DNA of 64,000 nucleotides, from NCBI RefSeq assembly GCF_007954275.1, contig NZ_VOLT01000016.1, forward strand, positions 1 through 64,000, written 5' to 3'. The notes below the pieces were generated by a model. The model was given only the letters and a program-made list of their open reading frames with translations, was not told where the DNA came from and made no database searches. The stretch's first letter is position 1; every line of letters starts with the position of its first letter. Position numbers and translations under genes: made by a program. Of this stretch, positions 1-8,014 are shown in pieces. The stretch comes from Colwellia demingiae. Lineage in GTDB: Bacteria; Pseudomonadota; Gammaproteobacteria; Enterobacterales; Alteromonadaceae.

Positions 1-367
1 GGTAGGCTACATCGGCGTGATGAATTACATTCATGTATTGATACCAGCGGTATTGAGCTGATAATTTAACATCACCAATACTGCCGTTTACATCTAAACG
101 AAAGACGTCAAAATCAAAATCTCCACCGCGATCTTTATTGTCATCATCGTAATCTTCATAGCTATACTGAAAACGTACGGCACCGCCAACTTTGATTTTA
201 GGTGTTAAATCTGTAGCGGTTTTAGTATTGGTATTAACTTCTTTTTTAAGCTCAGCAACTTGCTTCTCAAGTTGTTCTAGTCGCTCAATTTTAGTGGTTT
301 CTGTGGCCGCCCAGGCTGTTGTTGAGCTTGCTAACAATAAACCAAGTAATGGGATGGATGTTTTCAT
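1..367 (-). CDS. Outer-membrane porin, N-terminal part (runs off the window)
   Basis: Partial gene read on the minus strand from an ATG at 365-367; the rest lies before position 1. The translated 122 residues show a signal peptide ending near AWA, a short coiled coil rich in Leu/Glu/Lys, then the start of a beta-barrel (GGAVRFQYSYEDYDDDN and a YRWYQYMNV strand). It is clearly paralogous to the complete porin at 53879-55117, with nearly the same barrel start. The family is probably a 16-stranded general or phosphate-type porin, but substrate cannot be told from this fragment. An SD-like AGAATAA lies just upstream of the ATG. Confidence 0.8.
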   Translation of the reverse strand, partial: MKTSIPLLGLLLASSTTAWAATETTKIERLEQLEKQVAELKKEVNTNTKTATDLTPKIKVGGAVRFQYSYEDYDDDNKDRGGDFDFDVFRLDVNGSIGDVKLSAQYRWYQYMNVIHHADVAY

Positions 368-862
368 TAGTTATTCTCCAAAAGATAATTCGCATTTGTT
401 TTTATATTTAGTTACGTTTTTCGTGTTGTTGTTCAGAACCGAACAGTTTTCAACCGTTTAAGTGTAAGACGTTACCGATAGGGGCAACTAAGCCATTTAC
501 GACGTCAAACAGGTGAATAACACCGTTACAACCAAACACTTGAGGAATCGTGTTGATGGATTCCTTGATGAATATCAGATGCGATTAATATAAATTCTTA
601 ACTGAAATTATAGCGGTAGTTAATCATTTTCTCTTTAATGGGGTGAAAATATTGGTCATTAGTACAATACTGAGTAACTGAAAATGTGAAGTGTTTTAGA
701 GTGGGTGTTTTTTATGCTTTAATAAAATAACTCAATGATAATACCTTTTGGAAGCCCCTTTCTACTAAGGAGCTTCACTTATAATCAATAGAGCTATTCA
801 CAGATAGAGCCATATTAAGTTTGGCCAGGGTTAAATTAATGTGAGATTAAGCTAACGTTCGG
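368..862. other. Intergenic region, 495 bp, no gene seen
   Basis: AT-rich region upstream of the porin and downstream of the dienelactone hydrolase gene. It holds a weak hairpin at 751-775 (GAAGC/GCTTC arms), which could end transcription of the minus-strand hydrolase but lacks a good T-tract. A 16-bp direct repeat (TTAAGCTAAYGTTCG) at about 847-878 spans the hydrolase stop codon. Nothing else is recognisable. Confidence 0.4.
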
Positions 863-1600
863 TTAAGCTAATGTTCGATTAAATAACTCAACAGACATGC
901 CGTAAACTCTTAATGCAAGTTGAGGATCGTAACGTTCACCTTCATCACGCATAAAGGCATGCGAAGCATTAAACTCATGCCATGAGAAAACGTTACCTGA
1001 AGCTAATAGATTTTTATGAATCATCATGCGGCCTTCATCAGGGATATGTGGGTCTTGCTTACCCCAAATCATCATTAACTCCGCTTTAATATCTTTGGTA
1101 CGCGTCAGTGAATCGTTGCCTTCTGCACTGGGTAAATCACCTGAATGAATATCGGTGGCGTATAAGCAGGCGGCAGCTAAAACATGCTCATTTAAAGCGG
1201 CGCGATAAGCAAGGTGACCGCCAATGCAAACACCCATAGTGCCAATTTTTCCCGTGCAGTAATCTTGCAGTTGAATAAAATTGACTAAGGCTTGTGTATC
1301 GCTGTCGTGATGCTCTAAAGGTTTAGCCCACTTATCTTGGTTACCTTTGTCTTTACCTGCATCGTCGTAGCCTAATACCGTGCCTATTGGGTTTAGTTCA
1401 TGAAAAACCTCAGGTACTAATACCACAAAACCATGTCCTGCCATCAAGGCTGCCGTTCTTGCTATTGGCGCAGTTTGTTGGAATATTTCAGAATAAAAGA
1501 CAATAGTTGGAAACTTACCGGATGCTTGAGGACGATAAACATAAGTACGCATAGTTCCCGTTGGGGTTTCAATATCAGTGCTGTGCTGTTGAATGATCAT
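863..1600 (-). CDS. Dienelactone hydrolase family protein
   Basis: A 245-residue alpha/beta hydrolase of the dienelactone hydrolase (DLH) family, cytoplasmic, with no signal peptide. The family triad is visible: nucleophile Cys125 in GVCIGG, Asp183 in KQDPHIP and His214 in NASHAFMRDEG. Length matches the family. DLH enzymes cleave lactones or related esters in aromatic catabolism, but many homologues are general esterases, and there is no catabolic cluster around this gene, so the substrate is unknown. It stands alone, with arfA diverging on the other strand. The stop codon lies inside a 16-bp tandem duplication that continues downstream. Confidence 0.85.
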   Translation of the reverse strand: MIIQQHSTDIETPTGTMRTYVYRPQASGKFPTIVFYSEIFQQTAPIARTAALMAGHGFVVLVPEVFHELNPIGTVLGYDDAGKDKGNQDKWAKPLEHHDSDTQALVNFIQLQDYCTGKIGTMGVCIGGHLAYRAALNEHVLAAACLYATDIHSGDLPSAEGNDSLTRTKDIKAELMMIWGKQDPHIPDEGRMMIHKNLLASGNVFSWHEFNASHAFMRDEGERYDPQLALRVYGMSVELFNRTLA

Positions 1601-1821
1601 TAGTATTTATATGTCCTTGTACTTAATAATAGAAAAAGCATAACGGAAAAAGGCGCTAGACCTTTGTTATTTATAGCCAGTTTACGCATTGAATCACAAG
1701 AAAAATAGTATAGCCTTACTATTGATGATTTAGCGTATAATAAACAGGCATTACATTTTTGTAATGACTTTGACGTTATAATTTTAACGTAACAAGTAAG
1801 ACATTTTAAAAGGGATAAATC

Positions 1822-2040
1822 ATGAGTAAGCAGAAAAAGCCATTAGTGCATGCGGGCACTGTTAAAGTAAATAAAAGTGAAACAGAACTAGGAAGAGGAC
1901 AAATTAAAGGGAATTTTTTAGCCGCATTAGTCACTTCAAAGGTTTATAAGATGCAGGTGGTTAAAGCGAAAAAAGGTAAAGGTTCATATCAGCGTAAAGC
2001 TAAAAATGTAAGACGAGAGTCTTATTTAATGGCGGCTTAA
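1822..2040 (+). CDS. arfA: Alternative ribosome-rescue factor A
   Basis: A 72-residue basic protein. Residues 25-60 match the ArfA core: GRGQIKGN, a short helix, then KKGKGSYQRK, the segment that enters the empty mRNA channel of stalled ribosomes so that RF2 can release the peptide. Compared with E. coli ArfA it has about 18 extra residues before the core and a shorter tail. SD-like AAAGGG precedes the ATG by about 7 bases. A strong hairpin covers codon 64 through the stop and beyond (see the regulatory feature), as expected for an RNase III-cleaved arfA message held in reserve behind tmRNA. The last residues, ESYLMAA, resemble the ssrA degron ending. Confidence 0.9.
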   Translation: MSKQKKPLVHAGTVKVNKSETELGRGQIKGNFLAALVTSKVYKMQVVKAKKGKGSYQRKAKNVRRESYLMAA

Positions 2041-2078
2041 CTAGTTAACACTAGCCGATATTAAATAAGACTTTCGTT
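2012..2078 (+). promoter_or_regulatory. RNase III-type hairpin across the arfA stop codon
   Basis: Inverted repeat: 2012-2030 pairs with 2060-2078 over 19 base pairs, 13 of them perfect (AGTCTTATTTAAT with ATTAAATAAGACT) plus two G-U pairs. Inside, CGGC at 2033-2036 pairs with GCCG at 2054-2057. The TAA stop at 2038-2040 sits in the loop. In E. coli, RNase III cuts such a hairpin in arfA mRNA, leaving a non-stop message that is tagged by tmRNA unless trans-translation fails. There is no T-tract, so a simple terminator is less likely. Confidence 0.8.
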
Positions 2079-2114
2079 CAAAACATTATCTAAGCTTTAA
2101 ATACTCAACACACT

Positions 2115-3074
<960 letters not shown>

Positions 3075-3350
3075 TTAAGTATATGGCGGTTATTGTATCA
3101 AAGTGCAGGATCTAGTGGGAATTAAAATGGCTTTAGCTTGGTTTAGCTTGGTTTAGGTAGGAGGTTCACTTAATTCATGCGTCTTGCACTCTTTTAGAGC
3201 GTTAGTTGCGTGTTTTGTGCTCTTATGGTGCGCTATGGCACTATATTAATGCATGCTGTTTTTAAGGTATTGAAATTTAATGCTTTATTTTTTGGCTTGT
3301 TTTGTGCTTTGTTCATGACAGTTATTGAATGATTTATTATGGAAACGACT

Positions 3351-4652
3351 ATGAGCAAAGCATTAATCTTGTGTTTAACCTTACTTAGCTTTTTTATCTC
3401 AGGCACCGCTTGGGCGGACGAAGGGCAGCTAAATGGTGCAAACACCAGTTGGATATTAACGTCTACAGCATTGGTTTTATTGATGACCTTACCGGGGGTA
3501 GCTCTTTTTTACGGTGGTTTAGTACGTAAAAAGAATGTGTTATCAATTTTAATGCAATGTTTTGCTATCGGCTCAATTTCATCAATTTTGTGGCTATTAG
3601 TAGGTTACAGTTTAGCCTTTGGTGAAGGTAATGCCTTTATCGGTGATTTTAGTAAGGTGATGATGCACGGCATTCCTAAAGATGCTTTAGCAGGAGATAT
3701 CCCTGAAAGCTTATTTATGCTGTTTCAAATGACTTTTGCCATTATTACGCCAGTGCTTATTATTGGTGGTTTTGCAGAACGTATGAAGTTCTCAGCGGTA
3801 TTACTCTTTAGTGGTATTTGGTTACTTGCTGTTTATGCACCTATTACTCATTGGGTATGGGGCGGCGGTTGGTTAGCACAAATGGGCGTTTATGATTTCG
3901 CTGGTGGTATTGTTGTACATATCACGGCGGGTACGGCGGCTTTAGTTGCTGCTCTTGTTGTTGGTCCACGTCGAGGTTTTCCTAAAACACCTATGTTGCC
4001 ACATAACTTAACCATGACTGTTACGGGTGCAGGTATGTTATGGGTTGGTTGGTTTGGTTTTAATGGTGGTAGTGCGCTAGCCGCTAATGGTGATGCTTCT
4101 ATGGCTATGCTTGTTACGCATATTTCTGCCGCCGCAGGTACATTAACTTGGGCTGCCATTGAGTGGAAAAAATTTGGTAAAGCCAGTGTTTTAGGTGCTG
4201 TTACCGGTATGGTCGCAGGTTTAGGTACCATCACGCCAGCCTCAGGTTTTGTCGGCCCAGGTGGCGCCTTGATTATTGGTATTAGTGCTGGTTTTGTTTG
4301 TTTTTATTCAACAGTTTATATTAAGCAAAAATTAAAAATTGATGATTCGTTAGATGTATTTCCTGTCCATGGTGTTGGCGGTATTTTAGGTACGTTATTA
4401 GTGGGTGTTTTCTCAGCGACAAGTCTTGGTGTATTTAGTGGGTTTGGTTTTGCTGAAGGCATTGCTACTATGGCGGAGCAAATTGGTGTTCAGCTTATCG
4501 GTATATTCTCTACACTGATTTATACCGCTGTAGTGACTTATATTATTCTTAAAGTGGTCGGTTTGATGACGGATGGATTACGTGTTGGTGAAGAGCAAGA
4601 GTCTAACGGTTTAGATCAGGCTGAACATGAAGAAGTCGGTTATCACTTGTAG
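3351..4652 (+). CDS. amt: Ammonium transporter, Amt family
   Basis: An inner-membrane ammonium channel of about 433 residues with a cleavable signal (ending near AWA) and 11 predicted membrane segments. Family motifs are visible: DGGLxF-like GVALFYGGLVRKKN, the pore histidines in THWVWGGGW and VHGVGGILG, and the GPRRGFP loop. An ATG 12 bases upstream (3339) is in frame, but GGA at 3342-3344 is well spaced only for 3351, so that start is preferred. No glnK lies next to it, which is unusual because amtB is commonly paired with glnK. It ends in a clear intrinsic terminator. Confidence 0.92.
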   Translation: MSKALILCLTLLSFFISGTAWADEGQLNGANTSWILTSTALVLLMTLPGVALFYGGLVRKKNVLSILMQCFAIGSISSILWLLVGYSLAFGEGNAFIGDFSKVMMHGIPKDALAGDIPESLFMLFQMTFAIITPVLIIGGFAERMKFSAVLLFSGIWLLAVYAPITHWVWGGGWLAQMGVYDFAGGIVVHITAGTAALVAALVVGPRRGFPKTPMLPHNLTMTVTGAGMLWVGWFGFNGGSALAANGDASMAMLVTHISAAAGTLTWAAIEWKKFGKASVLGAVTGMVAGLGTITPASGFVGPGGALIIGISAGFVCFYSTVYIKQKLKIDDSLDVFPVHGVGGILGTLLVGVFSATSLGVFSGFGFAEGIATMAEQIGVQLIGIFSTLIYTAVVTYIILKVVGLMTDGLRVGEEQESNGLDQAEHEEVGYHL

Positions 4653-4709
4653 GGTGTAGTTATTAATACTTAATAACTGTTATCAGTTACTTCAGTACAT
4701 CATTTAAAT

Positions 4710-4731
4710 AAAGCGCTTCGGCGCTTTTTTT
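4710..4731 (+). terminator. Intrinsic terminator after amt
   Basis: AAAGCGC, TTCG tetraloop, GCGCTTT followed by a run of Ts: a classical Rho-independent terminator. Confidence 0.9.
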
Positions 4732-4751
4732 GTGCCTGTTTCAATCTCCCA

Positions 4752-4813
4752 CTGTCATTTTTCTGCAATATTAACGACATCAAATAGTCACATTTCTAAA
4801 ACATTTCTGTCAT
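4752..4813 (+). promoter_or_regulatory. Candidate PhoB boxes upstream of the lipoprotein/receptor pair
   Basis: CTGTCAT (4752) is followed 11 bp later by CTGCAAT (4763). A second set lies at 4785 (TAGTCAC), 4796 (CTAAAAC) and 4807 (CTGTCAT), again at exact 11-bp steps with T-rich spacers. Pho boxes are direct repeats of CTGTCAT-like 7-mers with 11-bp phasing, so phosphate control is plausible. This was matched by eye, not scored. Confidence 0.5.
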
Positions 4814-4941
4814 TTATTCACCTTAGTATGTAGTCAAATTTACTTTATGTGAACAATTGTTACCTAGAGATACATAACTTGATAAAGGGTGTATCTGCAA
4901 GGAACAGTTAATTATTCATCAATTGCTGCGGAGCAAATGAA

Positions 4942-7827
4942 ATGCAAACTAAAAAACTTTTTAAATACAGTATGATAGCAACAGCTTTAACCTTGGGCTT
5001 AGCGGCTTGTGGTGGTGACATTAATTTAAACTCTAATGTTGATGAATCAGTGGGCGATACCATTATTGAAAACCCAGCGCCAACTCCTGATGCGGGTAAG
5101 TCATTACCTGGTAAAGCCAATACAGCATTAAGTACTGAAGTATCAGCAGCCCTTGGTTTTGACGTACAGGTTCAAGTACTCGACAGCATCATTAAAGAAA
5201 GTACCACCTTAGTAGCAAGTATTGATGGCAAAACCGTTATGTATGCCATTAGTGGTGGACTTGAGGTAGGCGGCGCAGTAGTAGAGGCTGCACAATCACG
5301 TAGCACTAATAGTAAAGCGCGTAATCCTGATACAGATGTTGTGCTGACTATCGAACCAGGCGCGGTATTATTTGGTCAATCAGGTAATGACTATATTGTT
5401 GTTCACCGTGATGCACAAATCATGGCAGAAGGTAGTAAAACTAAGCCAATTATCATGACATCACTGCAAGATGTTAAGGGCGAAGCTACGACAGCAGGAC
5501 AGTGGGGTGGTTTAGTTATTTTAGGTAACGCGCCTTCAAATAAATGTCCAACTGACGGCAGTGATTGTGCCTTACAAGTTGAAGGTGTAGCTGAAGGCGC
5601 TGTTTTTGGCGGCACAGACTGGGAAGATAACTCAGGTACTTTAAAATATGTTGTCGTTAAATACGCTGGTTTTGAAATTAAACCAGACAATGAATTAAAT
5701 GGTATTACTTTTGGTGGCGTTGGCTCAGGCACCACAGTTGATTACATTCAAGTACACAGCAATGCTGATGATGGTGTTGAGTTCTTTGGTGGTGCAGTTA
5801 ATGCAAAACATTTGGTCTTAACGGCTAACAAAGATGACAGTGTTGATTGGGATAACGGTTTTAAAGGAATGCTTCAGCACGTTTATATTGAACATGCGAA
5901 AAACGCTGGCGAAGCAAACCGTGCTATAGAAGGTGATAACGACGGTTCAAGCCCAGCGAAAGAACCGCAATCAAATCCTACTATCGCCAACATGACCATT
6001 ATCGGTAATAACTTTACTACCAGCGATAAAGACTCTGAAGGTATTTATTTACGTGAAGGCACCGCAGCTAAAATTTTCAATACGGTCATAACAGGCCCAA
6101 GTGAAATGGGTGAATGTTTAGAGTTTGAAGGTGGCAAAACCTCATCGGTTACCGTTGATAATGCCAATAGCGATAAAATTGTTATGCAAAATGTGGTGAT
6201 GGCTTGTAATAACGGTGAAAACTTTAAAGATGCAAAAGCCGAAGATAAATCAGTGTTACTTGATTTAGCAACTTGGTTTGAAGCTGAAGATTCTAATAGC
6301 ATTAGTACTTCTGTTCTTATTGGCGAAAGTGGCATACCCGATAGCGGCTCACCGCTAATTGCTGAAAATGCCGGACAAGATGTTGCTTCTACACAAAATG
6401 CTTGGTTTGACACGGTTGACTATATTGGTGCACTTAATGGTGCTGATGTAGATGATTGGCGAGAAGGTTGGGCATTTGGTTTTGGTGGTGGTGTTGTTAC
6501 TGCCCAAGCAGAAGTTGAAGGTTGTCCAGCGGGTACTAGCGCTATATCACCTGCTGATGGTGTAACAACTACCTGTCAGCTAAGTGGCGATATCACTAGT
6601 GATTTAACGTTAACGGCTAATAATCTATATGCCTTAAGTGGCCCTGTTTTTGTCGGTCAAGACAGAACGACTTCTGATACTGCCAAAAGCGCAATCTTAA
6701 TCATTGAAGCAGGTACAACCGTATTTGGTCGTTCAGGTAATGATTACCTGGTAGTAAGCCGAGACTCAAAAATTGAAGCAAATGGTAGTGCTAGCTCACC
6801 TATCACTTTTACCTCGAGTGAAGATATCAGCGGTGGTGTTACCAGTGCTGGTCAATGGGGCGGTATTGTTCTTCTAGGTAATGCGCAATCAAATAAGTGT
6901 CCAACTGACGGTAGTGACTGTGCTTTACAAGTTGAAGGTGTTGAAGAAGGCGCGGTATTTGGCGGCACTGACGATACCGACAGTTCAGGTACGTTACGCT
7001 ATGTTGTGGTTAAGCATGCAGGTTATGAAGTTAGAACAGACAACGAATTAAATGGTATTACCTTTGGTGCAGTAGGCTCAGGTACTAAAGTGGAATACAT
7101 CCAAGTACATGAAAATGCGGATGACGGTATTGAGTTCTTTGGCGGTACCGTTAATGCGAAATATGTAGTGCTTACGGCAAACAAAGATGACAGCGTTGAT
7201 TGGGATAACGGTTACCGCGGTAACTTACAGTATGTATTGGTTAAACATGCTGACAGCAATGGTGAAGCTAACCGTGGCATTGAAGGTGATAACGACGGAA
7301 GTACCCCGAATAAACTGCCACAGTCAAACCCAACGATTGCCAACATGACTATCATAGGCAACGCTTTTACCGCACCAGGTAAAGACTCTGAGGGTGTTTA
7401 CCTTCGTGAAGGTACTAAAGCACAGTTACATAACTTTGTGGTAACGGGTCCTGCGGGCATGGGCGAGTGTTTTGAAATCGAAGGCGGCACCACAACTTCT
7501 GTTACCGTAGACCAAGCCGTTGCCGGTGAAACGGTAATTTCAAACTCTGTCTTTGCTTGTGCAGAAAACTTCAAAAGTGCCAAAGCGGAAGATAAATCAG
7601 TATTGCTTGATACACAAGACTGGGTGCTAAATCAAAACCCAACGGTGAATGTGAACAATACAACCGCACAGGATACGTCGGCAGTACTTGACGGTATATT
7701 CACGATTGATACCACACCAGCAAAAGACTTTACTGGTCATGCGTTTTTTGAAAATGCGAAGCACATCGGTGCTGTCTCTGCGGATAATGACTGGACGGCT
7801 AACTGGACTGTTGGCCTAGAAGATTAA
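4942..7827 (+). CDS. Large lipoprotein with two tandem beta-helix-like domains
   Basis: A 961-residue exported lipoprotein: lipobox LAAC with Cys23, a linker rich in Pro/Asp, then two homologous halves. Half A (about 131-455) and half B (about 583-890) share long stretches such as SGNDY, NKCPTDGSDCALQVEG, DDGxEFFGG, NKDDSVDWDNG and NPTIANMTIIGN. Each half looks like a right-handed beta-helix built of short strands. Homologues are sometimes mislabelled multidrug transporter; nothing here supports that. Four Cys in the shared NKCPTDGSDC motifs may form disulfides. It lies 187 bp before a TonB-dependent receptor, so it may be the surface partner of that receptor, as in SusD/SusC pairs. Substrate unknown; PhoB-like sites upstream suggest phosphate or a phosphorylated compound. 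Confidence 0.75.
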   Translation: MQTKKLFKYSMIATALTLGLAACGGDINLNSNVDESVGDTIIENPAPTPDAGKSLPGKANTALSTEVSAALGFDVQVQVLDSIIKESTTLVASIDGKTVMYAISGGLEVGGAVVEAAQSRSTNSKARNPDTDVVLTIEPGAVLFGQSGNDYIVVHRDAQIMAEGSKTKPIIMTSLQDVKGEATTAGQWGGLVILGNAPSNKCPTDGSDCALQVEGVAEGAVFGGTDWEDNSGTLKYVVVKYAGFEIKPDNELNGITFGGVGSGTTVDYIQVHSNADDGVEFFGGAVNAKHLVLTANKDDSVDWDNGFKGMLQHVYIEHAKNAGEANRAIEGDNDGSSPAKEPQSNPTIANMTIIGNNFTTSDKDSEGIYLREGTAAKIFNTVITGPSEMGECLEFEGGKTSSVTVDNANSDKIVMQNVVMACNNGENFKDAKAEDKSVLLDLATWFEAEDSNSISTSVLIGESGIPDSGSPLIAENAGQDVASTQNAWFDTVDYIGALNGADVDDWREGWAFGFGGGVVTAQAEVEGCPAGTSAISPADGVTTTCQLSGDITSDLTLTANNLYALSGPVFVGQDRTTSDTAKSAILIIEAGTTVFGRSGNDYLVVSRDSKIEANGSASSPITFTSSEDISGGVTSAGQWGGIVLLGNAQSNKCPTDGSDCALQVEGVEEGAVFGGTDDTDSSGTLRYVVVKHAGYEVRTDNELNGITFGAVGSGTKVEYIQVHENADDGIEFFGGTVNAKYVVLTANKDDSVDWDNGYRGNLQYVLVKHADSNGEANRGIEGDNDGSTPNKLPQSNPTIANMTIIGNAFTAPGKDSEGVYLREGTKAQLHNFVVTGPAGMGECFEIEGGTTTSVTVDQAVAGETVISNSVFACAENFKSAKAEDKSVLLDTQDWVLNQNPTVNVNNTTAQDTSAVLDGIFTIDTTPAKDFTGHAFFENAKHIGAVSADNDWTANWTVGLED

Positions 7828-7842
7828 GATACGATGATACTC

Positions 7843-7881
7843 AATGCTGTAGCGAAAAGAATCGTTACAGCATTTTAATTT
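7843..7881 (+). terminator. Intrinsic terminator or attenuator after the lipoprotein gene
   Basis: A 13-bp stem (AATGCTGTAGCGA with TCGTTACAGCATT, one G-U pair) followed by TTTAATTTT. It lies between the lipoprotein and the receptor and may reduce rather than abolish read-through into the receptor. Confidence 0.75.
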
Positions 7882-7929
7882 TACTCGTTTTTTAGTTTTT
7901 ACATCACTTTACTTTGTACAAAAAAAACT

Positions 7930-7961
7930 GTCATTCCCGATTAATGCAACTTGGGAATGAC
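7930..7961. repeat. Short inverted repeat between lipoprotein and receptor genes
   Basis: GTCATTCCC at 7930-7938 and GGGAATGAC at 7953-7961 form a perfect 9-bp inverted repeat with a 14-base loop. It resembles the small REP-like palindromes scattered between genes; a related GTCATCCCC palindrome occurs at 11681-11707. Confidence 0.6.
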
Positions 7962-8014
7962 AAGTTTGAAGCGGGTCTTGCTTCTCTCAGTAAAGAAGTT
8001 TCAAGAGGTTTCCA

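Noticed and set aside
192..461. Plus-strand open frame of 89 codons over the porin start
   Set aside because: It runs opposite the partial porin gene, which has a signal peptide and a paralogue in this window; this frame has no recognisable domain.
751..775. Hairpin as terminator of the dienelactone hydrolase
   Set aside because: There is a mismatched stem and no T-tract on the transcribed strand; kept only as a note.
3236..3253. Sigma-54 promoter before amt (TGGCAC ... TGC)
   Set aside because: The GG-to-GC distance is 14 bp rather than 12, and the match at the -12 element is weak.
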